From NCBI GenBank assembly GCA_030530775.1, contig JAUMUG010000005.1, forward strand, positions 62,001 to 126,000: 64,000 nt of DNA, read 5' to 3'. Below the pieces are notes generated by a model. It did no database searches. It saw nothing but the letters and a program-made list of their open reading frames with translations, and was not told the DNA's origin. Source of the DNA: Lautropia sp. Its GTDB lineage: Bacteria > Pseudomonadota > Gammaproteobacteria > Burkholderiales > Burkholderiaceae_E. Shown one piece after another: positions 21,433-30,192 of the stretch. The translations under genes and the position numbers were made by a program. How positions within the stretch are numbered: position 1 is the stretch's first letter; each line of letters starts with the position of its first letter.

Positions 21433-21820
21433 GGTCCAGCTCTCCACGCAGGGATCTGATGTCGTCGGTAAACACCTGTCGGCTCAGCGGGAAGGGCGCG
21501 CCGTGCCTGATCAGCAGTGCGCGTAGTTTCAGCAGCAGACCCAGACTCAGCAGCACCCAGAAGGTGGCCGAGCCGATCAGTGCGTACAGTCGCCAGGGCG
21601 TATCCCATGTCAGGGCCACCAGGGTGGCCATCAGCCAGAGCAGGGTGATGATGGTGATGATGACTGCGGCCAGCCCGATGGCGAGCACCGTGCCCAGCCA
21701 GCGTGCCTCGGAGCCCAGTTCCAGCGCCAGCAGACGGCTGCGGTCATCGAAGCCGCTCAGCAGACCGGCTGCGGTCTGTCTGAGCCGGTCGAGTCTGGCC
21801 TGAATCAATCGACCGAACAT
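21425..21820 (-). CDS. YqjE-like phage-holin-superfamily membrane protein
   Basis: A 131-residue inner-membrane protein with two adjacent membrane helices (about residues 43-66 and 74-98, LGTVLAIGLAAVIITIITLLW and the following segment). Soluble charged ends flank them. This is the layout of the YqjE/holin-superfamily III proteins found beside YqjD. It lies 13 bases after the yqjD-like gene and overlaps the next gene. In E. coli, YqjD is reported to associate with ribosomes and the membrane in stationary phase. A similar role here is inference only. Confidence 0.75.
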   Translation of the reverse strand: MFGRLIQARLDRLRQTAAGLLSGFDDRSRLLALELGSEARWLGTVLAIGLAAVIITIITLLWLMATLVALTWDTPWRLYALIGSATFWVLLSLGLLLKLRALLIRHGAPFPLSRQVFTDDIRSLRGELDHE

Positions 21821-21833
21821 GGGATCGGGTGCA

Positions 21834-22235
21834 TCAACGACGGGACAGCAGGAAGCCGATCACCAGCCCGGCCGCGGCGGCCATACCGGCCGTTTGCCAG
21901 GGTGAGCTGTGGGCGTATTCGTCGACCCGTTCGGCGCCTTCACGGGCACGGCGATGCACTTCGTATGCCGTTTCGCGGGCGGCCTCCGACATCTGCTGCA
22001 CCGTGTCGCGCATCCGGTCGAGCGCAGCCCGCACTTCCGGCTGATTGCGCAGCGCATCGCTGTCCAGCAGATCGGACAGATCCTGTTTCAGCGCTTCCCA
22101 CTCCTGCTCCCAGTTGTCGCGGGTGCGGGCCGCCGAACGGCTGAACTCGCGCCGGTTTTGGCGCATCGAGCGTTCCAGCGAAGCCACGGCTTCCTCGATA
22201 CGGGCGGCCAGTTTGTCGGTGGTTTCGTTAGCCAT
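21834..22235 (-). CDS. ElaB/YqjD/DUF883-family membrane-anchored protein
   Basis: The 133-residue protein has a long charged, probably coiled-coil region (residues 1-105). It ends in a single C-terminal membrane anchor with the family hallmark SSPWQTAGMAAAAGLVIGFLLSRR split around Pro-Trp. This matches the E. coli YqjD/ElaB group, tail-anchored inner-membrane proteins that bind ribosomes in stationary phase. It is the first gene of the yqjDEK-like operon. A purine-rich GAGGAG lies upstream of its start codon. Confidence 0.88.
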   Translation of the reverse strand: MANETTDKLAARIEEAVASLERSMRQNRREFSRSAARTRDNWEQEWEALKQDLSDLLDSDALRNQPEVRAALDRMRDTVQQMSEAARETAYEVHRRAREGAERVDEYAHSSPWQTAGMAAAAGLVIGFLLSRR

Positions 22236-22549
22236 GGTGTGCTCTCCTCGATTGAGCTTCGGTTGGCGGTTCGGTCGACGTGTCGACCGGACGAGAAAGG
22301 TAGTGTGCCATGCTTTGATGACTGGCGGGTAATCAATGCCTGTCTGCCATGGTTTGGGCGAGTCGTCATGGTCACGACTCCGGGCTTTTGTGATTCCGGC
22401 GTCGGCTGGCCGGACACCCCGACAAGCGGCACACCCGGCGCATCATCACCCGGGCGATGCGCTCGTTGAAGCAGGAGCCGTCATCCGGTCCGATGTGCCG
22501 ACTTCGTTTGGAGGGGGCGCCGAGTCCCGTCTGTGCGGTCCGTCCCCGT
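22236..22549. other. Intergenic region, no feature seen
   Basis: About 310 bases between the yqjD-like operon start and the esterase 3' end. It must contain the yqjD-like promoter. I see no gene, clear promoter boxes or T-tracted hairpin. Confidence 0.4.
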
Positions 22550-23209
22550 TCAGCCTCGTAGAATCCTTTTCAGGAACACGTCGATATCGGTGATTTCCTC
22601 GGGGCTGACCGAGTGCTGCATCGGATATTCGTGCCATTCGACGGAATAGCCAAGTTTCTGCAGTTCGTCACGCGAGGCGATACCACGGCCGATGGGCACG
22701 ACCGGATCGAACCTGCCGTGGCCCATGAAGATCGGCGTGTGCCGGTTGGCTTCATGTCGCTCGGCGGTGGTGGTGTCGATCAGCGGCAGATAGCCCGAGA
22801 GGCCGATCAGGCCCGCCAACCTGTGCGCTTGGCGCACACCGGTCATCAGCGTCATCGCGCAGCCCTGTGAAAAGCCCATCAGCACGATTTTTTCGCTGGG
22901 GATGCCGCGCTCGATTTCGCGTTCGATCAGTGCATCGATCATTTCCATCGACGCACGCAGGCCGTTTTCGTCTTCGCGTTGTGCCAGATCGGCATGGCGG
23001 ATGTCGTACCAGGCGCGCATCACATAACCGTTGTTGATCGTCACCGGCATCATCGGCGCATGCGGAAATATATAGCGCACGCCGATACCGGGGTCCAGCA
23101 TTTGGGCGACCGGTACGAAATCGTTGCCGTCGGCGCCCAGACCGTGCAATATGATCACACTGGCCTGCGGTTGAGGGTCGGTGACGAATTCGATGGCTTC
23201 AAGCGTCAC
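22550..23209 (-). CDS. Carboxylesterase/phospholipase, alpha/beta hydrolase (EstB/YpfH type)
   Basis: A cytoplasmic esterase of the acyl-protein-thioesterase/EstB group. From GTG 23209 the product has 219 residues, the normal length. It shows [11 protein letters not shown] (oxyanion region), nucleophile GFSQGCAM, Asp in [10 protein letters not shown] and His in PMQHSVS. I chose the GTG because AGGAA lies 8 bases upstream and it overlaps the queH stop by 11 bases. An upstream GTG at 23359 would add a lipoprotein-like leader, but that lies wholly inside queH. Confidence 0.88.
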   Translation of the reverse strand: MTLEAIEFVTDPQPQASVIILHGLGADGNDFVPVAQMLDPGIGVRYIFPHAPMMPVTINNGYVMRAWYDIRHADLAQREDENGLRASMEMIDALIEREIERGIPSEKIVLMGFSQGCAMTLMTGVRQAHRLAGLIGLSGYLPLIDTTTAERHEANRHTPIFMGHGRFDPVVPIGRGIASRDELQKLGYSVEWHEYPMQHSVSPEEITDIDVFLKRILRG

Positions 23210-23948
23210 GTCGTTGTTCCTGTTGGTGGACGGATTGTCTGTCCGGTTCTGTCGGTCGTTCGCCAGGGGCCGGCATGCCGTAATAAAGCTCGCCAATGCG
23301 AATGCGATCACGGCCCTGCGCCCGGCGGTGTTTGTTGGTGTCGCGCAATGAGTAAACACAGCCGCAATACTCCTGCTGATAGAAATGTTCAGCCTTGGCG
23401 ATCTCGATCATGCGCGCCGAGCCGCCCTGTTTGCGCCAGTTGTAGTCCCAATAGATCATGCCCGGATAGCGGGCGGCGGCGCGGTGCCCACAGCCGTTGA
23501 TCTGGTTCATGTCTTTCCAGCGCGAAATACCCAATGAACTGGAAATGGCCGTGAAGCCATGTTCATGCGCATAGAGCGCGGTGCGCTCGAAGCGCATGTC
23601 GAAGCAGACGGTACAGCGTTCCCCGCGCTCCGGCTCGTATTCCAGCCCCTTGACCCGTGCGAACCAGTCGTCGGCGTCGTAGTCGGCGTCGATGAATTCG
23701 ATGGCGTGCTTCTGCGCAAAACGGATGTTTTCTTCCTTGCGGATTTCGTATTCGCGGATCGGGTGGATATTGGGGTTATAGAAGAAGATGGTGAAAGGAA
23801 TGCCGGCTTCCAACATGGCGCGCATCGGCTCGCCTGAGCATGGCGCACAGCATGAGTGCAGCAGCAACCGGTCGTGGCCTTCGGGCAACGCCAGAGGTGC
23901 ATGCTTGCCGGCAGGTTTCCTGGGTGGGGGGGGGCGTCCGTCAGACAT
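23199..23948 (-). CDS. queH: Epoxyqueuosine reductase QueH
   Basis: QueH (DUF208) performs the last step of queuosine synthesis in tRNA, reducing epoxyqueuosine, in organisms lacking QueG. The 249-residue product has the family cysteines: [11 protein letters not shown] at about residues 29-39, CTVC at about residues 113-116 and EYCGC. These supply the iron-sulfur cluster and redox disulfide. The start at ATG 23948 avoids a 20-residue upstream extension. Codons 5-8 are a run of nine C, giving Pro-Pro-Pro-Pro. It is followed by an overlapping esterase gene. Confidence 0.93.
   Translation of the reverse strand: MSDGRPPPPRKPAGKHAPLALPEGHDRLLLHSCCAPCSGEPMRAMLEAGIPFTIFFYNPNIHPIREYEIRKEENIRFAQKHAIEFIDADYDADDWFARVKGLEYEPERGERCTVCFDMRFERTALYAHEHGFTAISSSLGISRWKDMNQINGCGHRAAARYPGMIYWDYNWRKQGGSARMIEIAKAEHFYQQEYCGCVYSLRDTNKHRRAQGRDRIRIGELYYGMPAPGERPTEPDRQSVHQQEQRRDA
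23926..23934 (-). repeat. C9 homopolymer in the fifth to eighth codons of queH
   Basis: Nine identical bases (G on the plus strand, C on the coding strand) lie 14 bases after the queH ATG. A one-base change would shift the frame before any conserved residue, so the gene could switch on and off by slippage. Confidence 0.6.
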
Positions 23949-24471
23949 GGTGGATTGGGCAGTGCTTTCGATCGGCTCATTATAGGGTGCGGCACGTTTG
24001 CAGCCCACGATCTTCTACGGCCCGAGCTCCCGAAGGTGTATCTTCTCGGCGCAATATACAGGTGCCGGGGCACATCGTTAAACCTGTCTGATTCAGCGGC
24101 AGTCTTCTCCACGCAATACGCAGGTGCTGGGCGTCGCGGGCTTTGCCTGCGGCTGCAGTATTCGATGTCGTCGGTGGCGGAATGTGATCAGCCGTTGACG
24201 GCGTGTGTCCGTCTCCGGCCGGATCAGGCATGCGATCCTTGTTTCGGAACGGCCCGCTTCGAGTGACCAAGCCCTTCACGCCATCGGTTTCGACCCGCAT
24301 GCTCTCTGGCGTGAACGGCGGTCAGAGGTGCAATATCATCATCGGATGGTCTGTCGATATCGGAGGGGATGAACGGGTGGCCCGAAGATAGGCGACGGGT
24401 CGTGGAGGTGCTGCGTCGGGCTGGCTGCGCTTCTGTCCGATCATCCCATTCTTTTGAAAGGCCGCTTTTTC
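23949..24471. repeat. Intergenic region with an imperfect direct repeat
   Basis: No gene is seen. A 30-base imperfect direct repeat lies at 24041-24070 and 24103-24132 (24 of 30 identical), with TCTTCTC, CGCAATA and CAGGTGC shared and a 62-base period. The repeats lie upstream of queH (minus) and of the hydrolase at 24472 (plus), so they could be tandem operator sites or relics of a duplication. Confidence 0.45.
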
Positions 24472-25527
24472 ATGAATACCAAGGCACTGATATCCGGATT
24501 GAGTCTGTCGCTGGCGCTGATGGGGGCTGTGCAGGCGGAAACTTCGTCCTTGCCGGCGCGTGTGGACAAGGAACGGGCGGCGGCATCTTCGTCCGTGGGC
24601 CGTATCGCCCCGGAACCGGTATCCCGGCTGGTCGAAGCCGAGGGGCCGGCAGGAAATCTGACCGGCACATTGCTGCAACCGGCTGACAAAGCCGACGCTC
24701 CCGTCGTGCTGATCCTGCCGGGCTCCGGGCCGGTGGATCGGGACGGCAACAGTCCGGTCGGTATCAAGGCGGGCACTTACCGCCTGCTGGCCGAGGGGCT
24801 GGCCGACAAAGGCATCGCTTCGGTGCGTATCGACAAGCGCGGTATGTTCGGCAGTCGCAAGGCATTTTCAAAACCGGACGATGTGACGGTGCAGGATTAT
24901 GTGACCGATACGCACAACTGGATCGACAGCATCCGCACGGAAACCGGTGCCAACTGTGTCTGGGTGATGGGCCACAGCGAAGGCGGGTTGATCGGTATCG
25001 TGGCCGGTCAGAAGCGCCCGCACATCTGCGGCCTGATTCTCGTCTCGACGATGGGCCGTCCGGCGGGAGACGTTCTACGTGAGCAGTTGAAGGAAAACCC
25101 GGCCAATCAGCCGATTCTGGCATCGGCCGACCAGGTGATCGGCGAGCTGGAGGCAGGGCGTCGTGTCGAGCCGGAGGCGATGGGCGAGGTACTGCGGCCG
25201 GTGTTCCGCCCCAGTGTGCAAGGCTTTTTGATCAGCGTCTTCAAAATCGATCCGGCCAGGGAGTTGTCGGCTTTCGACAAACCGGTTCTGATCGTGCAGG
25301 GTGAACGGGATCTGCAGATCAAGACCACCGACGCCAAACGACTGCACGAAGCCGCCAGGGGATCGAAGCTGTTGCTGCTGCCCAAGGCCAATCATGTGCT
25401 CAAGGATGTGGAAAGCGACAACCGTATCGACAACATGAAAGCCTACCAGGACCGCAGCCTGCCGCTCTCACCGGGGCTGATCGATGGCATCGCCGGATTC
25501 ATCGAGGCAGCCCCGCAGAAGCGTTGA
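24472..25527 (+). CDS. Secreted alpha/beta hydrolase
   Basis: A periplasmic serine hydrolase of unknown substrate. From ATG 24472 (GAAAGG 9 bases upstream) the product has 351 residues, beginning with a signal peptide cleaved after VQAE (about residue 23). The hydrolase domain has the oxyanion motif LPGSGPVDRDGNSP, nucleophile GHSEGG, acid in VQGERDLQ and His in KANHVLK. The upstream TTG at 24454 gives a non-signal extension, so it was not used. Bacterial relatives are usually called alpha/beta fold hydrolases of the YqiA/FrsA-like DUF3887-associated type; I cannot refine this. Confidence 0.85.
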   Translation: MNTKALISGLSLSLALMGAVQAETSSLPARVDKERAAASSSVGRIAPEPVSRLVEAEGPAGNLTGTLLQPADKADAPVVLILPGSGPVDRDGNSPVGIKAGTYRLLAEGLADKGIASVRIDKRGMFGSRKAFSKPDDVTVQDYVTDTHNWIDSIRTETGANCVWVMGHSEGGLIGIVAGQKRPHICGLILVSTMGRPAGDVLREQLKENPANQPILASADQVIGELEAGRRVEPEAMGEVLRPVFRPSVQGFLISVFKIDPARELSAFDKPVLIVQGERDLQIKTTDAKRLHEAARGSKLLLLPKANHVLKDVESDNRIDNMKAYQDRSLPLSPGLIDGIAGFIEAAPQKR

Positions 25528-25623
25528 AAGGGTCGGAATCTGTCGCGGATCGACTGCGGCATGCCGTCCGGCGCGAACCGGTCGTTCGTCGATCTGCGTC
25601 AGAATCGCCTGGAGCGCTGTCGA

Positions 25624-26388
25624 TCAGCGCTTGCCGCCGAACAAGGTGCTGCCCAGTTTGACGACATCGTTCATGTCGAGCTTGCCGTCACCGTTCTGGT
25701 CGAACAGGCTGCCCAGCGAGGCGCCGCTGTTGCGGGCCATGTCGTTGAGGCTTTGTGAACCGCCGGCGCTGCCTGCGTCGTCATTGTTGCGGCCGGACAG
25801 ATAGCGCTGCCCCAGAAAGGCGATGACGATCGGTGCCAGGGTGACGAGCAGGGTACGGGCGCGGTCGGAGCCAAGGCCGGAGGATTGGGCGATCTGCTCG
25901 GTGGCTTTATCCCGCTGCTGACCGAAGATGTCGCCGAGCACATCGCCGGTGCCCGCGGGCCGGACCGACGGCGCCTGCTGGCCGGGCTGGCCTTCCTGCG
26001 GGTTCTGGTCTGGTTGCCGGGTTGGCTGCGGGGCAGAGGTTGCCTGCGCGTTGTCGCCGCCCAGGACGCCGCCGAGCAGATCGCCCAGGCCGCCGGCCGA
26101 ACCGCCACTCTGGCCGGCACCGCGGCTGCCGAGCAGCCCGCCGAGCATGCCGGCCAGCCCGCCGAGGCCACCGGCTCCACTGCCACCGCCCAACGAACCC
26201 AGCAGTGATGACAGGCCGCCTTGCGATTGGTTGCCCAGGGCGTTCATCAGCATCGGCAGTGCCTGGCTGACGGCCGAGTTGGCCTGCTCGGTGTTGGTGC
26301 CCAGTTGCTGGGCGAGCTGCTGCATGGGCTGGCCCTGCAGCTGCGACAGCAGTTGCTGGCTGAGGTCGTTCTGTTCGCTCATGGTCAT
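25624..26388 (-). CDS. YidB-like DUF937 protein with terminal EF-hand
   Basis: The function is unknown. From ATG 26388 (AGGA 5 bases upstream) the product has 254 residues. The first 60 residues, ending in ALPMLMNALG, match DUF937/YidB. Next come two Gly/Leu-rich stretches (GGLGGLAGMLGGLLG; GGLGDLLGGVLGG) and a Pro/Gln linker. A hydrophobic LLVTLAPIVIAFLG helix precedes a C-terminal Ca-binding EF-hand-like loop, DQNGDGKLDMNDV. The last element also resembles a dockerin calcium loop. It is convergent with the 24472 hydrolase gene. Confidence 0.8.
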   Translation of the reverse strand: MTMSEQNDLSQQLLSQLQGQPMQQLAQQLGTNTEQANSAVSQALPMLMNALGNQSQGGLSSLLGSLGGGSGAGGLGGLAGMLGGLLGSRGAGQSGGSAGGLGDLLGGVLGGDNAQATSAPQPTRQPDQNPQEGQPGQQAPSVRPAGTGDVLGDIFGQQRDKATEQIAQSSGLGSDRARTLLVTLAPIVIAFLGQRYLSGRNNDDAGSAGGSQSLNDMARNSGASLGSLFDQNGDGKLDMNDVVKLGSTLFGGKR

Positions 26389-27058
26389 CAAAATCCTGTC
26401 AGAAAGGGGAAAGTATCCGGCTCCGTCGCTGGACGACGTTGCGACGGCGCGCTTCTGGCCCGCATTTCGACACCCCATCGAAACAAGCGCGCCGGAGCTC
26501 CGAGCATGGGGCCGTGACGCGGCGTGGGCTGTGGTCATCGTGTCCGTCCCTTTCGGTGGGCGCACGTGCAGGGGGTGATCGATGCCGGCCGGCGTGGGGT
26601 GATGATAGAACGGCGGCCGCCCGTGGTACGGGTGCAACCTTATTTGACGCTTGTGGTGTCCAGAACCATGTGTGGCATCGGGGGGGGGGCGGCATGCCGG
26701 GTGTCGAGCCATCGGGCGTTGGGCGCTTGGGCGCTGGTTCGTCGCCTTCCGGTCGAGCGCCCGGGCCGGACGATCCATCGTCTGCGTCGGGGTATTGGAA
26801 GCAGCAGTGGCGGGCTCCGGGTTCGTTGCTTTCCGGTCGGGCGCCCGGCCCGGTCGGCGGAGATCTTTCATTGGCGCAGGGATCGTCCAGGTGCCTGCTG
26901 GCTGCCCACTGTGTTGCTGCATCGGATGGATGGTGGGGGATGCGTGTGGCCGTGACTTGTGGTGCGGTTATGATGGGCGCCAGGTTTCCGGCGTGCTGCC
27001 GGGAGCGGGGCAGCATGGCCCCGTGTGTTTCTCAGGATCGTTCAGACACGTTTTCGCG
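26389..27058. repeat. Intergenic region with direct repeats and a G10 tract
   Basis: No gene is convincing in these 670 bases. A 33-base direct repeat (29 of 33 identical) lies at 26737-26769 and 26821-26853, with an 84-base period. A run of ten G lies at 26680-26689. The frame of the downstream AI-2E-type gene remains open backward through both, to about 26651, but no start there is supported. The region is where divergent promoters of the YidB-like and AI-2E-type genes should lie. Confidence 0.5.
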
Positions 27059-28294
27059 ATGAAATTTCACGGTGAACAAAGGTTGTTTTTTTTGGTTGCA
27101 CTGTCGCTGGTGACGATCGCCTTCGTAGCGATTCTGTTGCCGTACTACAGTGCGCTGTTCTGGGCGGTGATTCTGGCGCTGCTGTTTGCGCCGATGCAGC
27201 GCTGGTTGCTGGAGCGGATGAAGGGGCGGGCCAATCTGGCGACGCTGACTACGCTGGCTGCGGTGATGGCGGTGGTGATCCTGCCGGTGGTCGGCATTTC
27301 GATGTCGATGGTGCGTGAGGGTGCTGCACTCTACAATCGGGTGCGCTCGGGTGATCTGAACTTTGGTCAGTATCTGGGACAGATCATCGAGGCCATGCCG
27401 GGCTGGGCACATCGCCTGCTCGATCAGCAGGGATTGCTCGATCTGCCCTCGATTCAGCAGCGGCTGGCCGAAAGCGCCAGCAGGATCGGTCAGTTTCTCG
27501 CCTCGCAGGCAGTCGATATCGGCCAGAACACGGTGCACGTGATGGCCAGCACCGGCATCCTGCTGTATGTGTTGTTCTTTCTGCTGCGCGATGGACGCGA
27601 GCTGGTGGCCATCATCCGCCAGGCGATTCCATTGGCCGACAATCACACCCATCATCTGGTGGACAAGTTCACCGCGGTCCTCAAGGCCACCGTCAAGGGC
27701 AATGTGGCGGTGGCCGTCATCCAGGGGGCGCTCGGCGGTGTGATCCTGTGGTTATTGGGGATTCAGGGCGCGGTGCTGTGGGCGGTGGTGATGGCTTTTC
27801 TGTCGCTGCTGCCGGCGGTGGGTGCGGGACTGATCTGGGGGCCGATCGCAATCTATTTTCTGGCCACCGGCAGCATCTGGCAGGGTGTGGTACTGATGGC
27901 CTGGGGTATCTTCGTGATCGGGCTGGTCGACAACATTCTGCGTCCGGTGCTGGTCGGCAAGGACACCAAGATGCCTGACTATGTCGTGCTGGTATCCACG
28001 GTGGGTGGCATGTCGTTGTTCGGGCTGAACGGCTTTGTGATCGGTCCGCTGGTGGCTGCGATGTTCATGGCTGGTTGGGATCTGTATGTGACGCCCGACA
28101 GGGCGGGTAACGGGGAGGGCGCAGCGCATGCCGTGGTGTCTGTGCGGCCGCCGACCGCGGCCAAGGTGGCTGACGGTACCGGGGGGCATACCGGGGCAGG
28201 GGCTGCGGGGCCAGTCGATCCGTCGGGCACCGCCGGCCGTGGCCCGGGCCGCCGGAAGGGGGGATATCCGGGTCAGAAGCGCCGACGCGGCTGA
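27059..28294 (+). CDS. AI-2E (YhhQ/PerM-type) family transporter
   Basis: A 411-residue polytopic inner-membrane protein of the AI-2 exporter family. From ATG 27059 it begins MKFHGEQRLFFLV. There are about seven to eight membrane segments, with the helical soluble domain around residues 70-150 and the repeated LLSLLPAVGAGLIWGPIAI and GLVDNILRPVLVGKDTKMPD motifs of PerM proteins. The C-terminal 70 residues are Gly/Pro-rich and atypical. The substrate is unknown; many family members are not AI-2 exporters. No luxS or lsr genes occur nearby. Confidence 0.9.
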   Translation: MKFHGEQRLFFLVALSLVTIAFVAILLPYYSALFWAVILALLFAPMQRWLLERMKGRANLATLTTLAAVMAVVILPVVGISMSMVREGAALYNRVRSGDLNFGQYLGQIIEAMPGWAHRLLDQQGLLDLPSIQQRLAESASRIGQFLASQAVDIGQNTVHVMASTGILLYVLFFLLRDGRELVAIIRQAIPLADNHTHHLVDKFTAVLKATVKGNVAVAVIQGALGGVILWLLGIQGAVLWAVVMAFLSLLPAVGAGLIWGPIAIYFLATGSIWQGVVLMAWGIFVIGLVDNILRPVLVGKDTKMPDYVVLVSTVGGMSLFGLNGFVIGPLVAAMFMAGWDLYVTPDRAGNGEGAAHAVVSVRPPTAAKVADGTGGHTGAGAAGPVDPSGTAGRGPGRRKGGYPGQKRRRG

Positions 28295-28469
28295 AAAGCG
28301 CAGCGCGTCCGGCGGCTTTGGCCTCGGCAAGACGGTAGAAGGCCGTGGCTGCCGGGGCACGTTTGCAGCGGTGGCTGGTTTGTCTGTGGGCGTCCGGGTG
28401 CGTTCACGGTGTGCTGACCGGCGGTGGATGGTCGGAGTCCGTTCGCGGCGGGACCGGCCTGGGGATCGA

Positions 28470-28835
28470 TCAGGACTCGTCGGTGGCGGTGGCTGGGCCG
28501 CTTTGGCAGGGACCGGTGCTGCAATACAGATCGTGCAGCAGGTCGATGATGGCGAAAGCGGGCCCATCGGCCAGCCGATAGTAGATGGTCTGCGCGCTGC
28601 GGCGAGTGTGCACCAGGCCGTCTTCCCGCAGCAATGCCAGGTGCTGGGACAGGGCGGACTGGCTGAGGTCGATTCGTGTGTTGATCTCACTGACCGAGAA
28701 TTCACCTTCGGCCAGCAGACAGAGAATCATCAGCCGCCGTTCGTTGGCGAGCACCTTCAGCAAGCGGACAGCCTCGCCCGTATGGCGACGCATGTTTTCC
28801 AGGTCGATTTCAATGACGGTCGATTCTATGGACAT
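28470..28835 (-). CDS. ArsR-family repressor, BigR/SqrR/YgaV-like persulfide sensor
   Basis: A 121-residue winged-helix repressor. From ATG 28835 (AAGGA 4 bases upstream) the HTH motif SEINTRIDLSQSALSQHLALL is at about residues 47-67. A Cys lies in LMILCLLAEGEFS (about residue 38), and a second near the C-terminus in DLYCSTGPC (about residue 104). These positions match the two cysteines that form a per- or polysulfide-sensing disulfide in BigR/SqrR/YgaV. No metal-binding His/Cys cluster of the ArsR or SmtB type was seen. It is presumably a dimeric DNA-binding repressor. No sulfur-oxidation genes (blh, sqr) lie adjacent in this window, so its targets are unknown. Confidence 0.82.
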   Translation of the reverse strand: MSIESTVIEIDLENMRRHTGEAVRLLKVLANERRLMILCLLAEGEFSVSEINTRIDLSQSALSQHLALLREDGLVHTRRSAQTIYYRLADGPAFAIIDLLHDLYCSTGPCQSGPATATDES

Positions 28836-29044
28836 GGATCCTTGTGTGCCCGGCAAGGATACGCATCGCGGATGCGGCGTAGATCCCGACCGGGCAATGC
28901 ATCACAGTTTAGCCGATGATGTCCAGCCGGACGGGCATTATGTACATCCGCTCCCTGGCTTGGGCCAAATGGGGCTGGATTTTCACAGTGTGTGATGGGT
29001 GCGTGCGGCCGGTGAAGAGGGGCGCTGGCAGGGGCCGCCAACGC

Positions 29045-30048
29045 CTAGCCATGGTTCGAGCTTCCGGCTTTCCGATCAGCCACTGCAGGCCGGTGCAGGC
29101 AGCGGCCGCTGTCGGCCAGCAGCGCAAAATCGTGGGCCAGCGTGTCCAGCACAGCTGCCGTACGGCCGGACGCATACCGCGTCGGGAGGCGAAGGCCGCC
29201 TGGGTCTGGCCCGTGGGTGCCGACCAGCCGGGTAACAGTGGTTGCAGATCGCCGCGTTGCAGATCGTCGTGGCACTGGAGCCGGGGCAGTACGGCGCAGC
29301 CGACGCCGGCCCGGACGGCACGGTACAGTGCCGCCATGTCGTCGACCACCAGCCGGGGCCGATGGGGGAGGCGGACGATTTCACCCTGGGGTCCGTGCAG
29401 GATCCATCTCTGTTCGTCCGGTGTGTTGCCCATGCCCAGCGTCGGCAGCAGGCACAGGTCCTGGGGAGCCGTCGGCGGTGTTGATTGGTCAGTAAGCTGG
29501 GCGCGGCCACCAGCAGGTGCGGGCTCATTGCCAGGGGCTTGATGGTCTCCTCTGCGGGCAGGGGGTATCGGGTGAGCGGACCCGTAGCGCGAAGTCCACG
29601 CCGCTTTCCCAGACGTCGACCTGCCGGTTGGTGGCCTGGATATGCAGTGTGATCTGTGGCCAACGGTTGATGAAGCGCGTCAGCATGTCGCTGATGGCAT
29701 ATTGCAACAGAGCCGGCGGACAGGACAGGCGTACGGTGCCCCGCGGTGCATTGGATTGTTCGGCGATCAGTGCTTCGGCCGCTTCGGCTTCGAGCAGCAT
29801 GGCCCGGCAGTGCTGCAGATAGGCTTTGCCGGTGTCGGTGATGGCGAAACGGCGGGTGGTGCGCAGGATCAACCGGACGCCGAGTCGCTCCTCGAGTAGT
29901 GCAACCCGCCGGCTGAGTTTGGATTTGGGCAGATCCAATGCGCGGCTGGCCGCTGCGAAAGCGCCGGTGGCGAGTTCGAGGGACGTGCCCTCTGTTCGGC
30001 AACGAAGAAGGCCGTGACGCCACCGTGCAGGCCGAACATGAAGAACAT
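29045..30048 (-). pseudogene. LysR-type regulator gene broken by several frameshifts
   Basis: Segments of one LysR-type regulator follow in order across three frames. The N-terminal MFGLHGGVTAFFVAEQ (start 30039 or 30048) is in one frame. The HTH segment GAFAAASRALDLPKSKLSRR, then LLEERLGVRLILRTTRRF, up to WESGVDFALRVR are in a second. LAMSPHLLVAAPSLLTNQ is in the next. TLGMGNTPDEQRW through RAGVGCAVLPRL to SRRGMRPAVR follow in another, and LDTLAHDFALLADSGRCL closes it in yet another. The shifts lie near 29970, 29560, 29480 and 29150. Four independent lesions make it inactive, unless the sequence is poor here. No partner operon remains recognisable. Confidence 0.83.
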
Positions 30049-30192
30049 GCGTATGGGCGAGCAAAGCAATGAAACTCTATTACATGAGAGGCGCTTGCTC
30101 GCCCACACACGGCACTGGAATGGATCGGAAAGCCTTGTGAGGCACAGGGCCGCACGCGACAGCGCCGTGCGGACGCCGGGCCAGGCCGATGT

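Noticed and set aside
23199-23359. Lipoprotein-like leader (GTG 23359, ending ITAC) for the carboxylesterase
   Set aside because: It overlaps queH throughout its conserved C-terminal part. The esterase family has no leader, and the GTG at 23209 has a ribosome-binding site and the right length.
26399-27016. Minus-strand frames containing repeated DRKATN peptides
   Set aside because: The peptides come from the DNA repeat and are read equally on the other strand. No start signal, domain or neighbour supports a gene.
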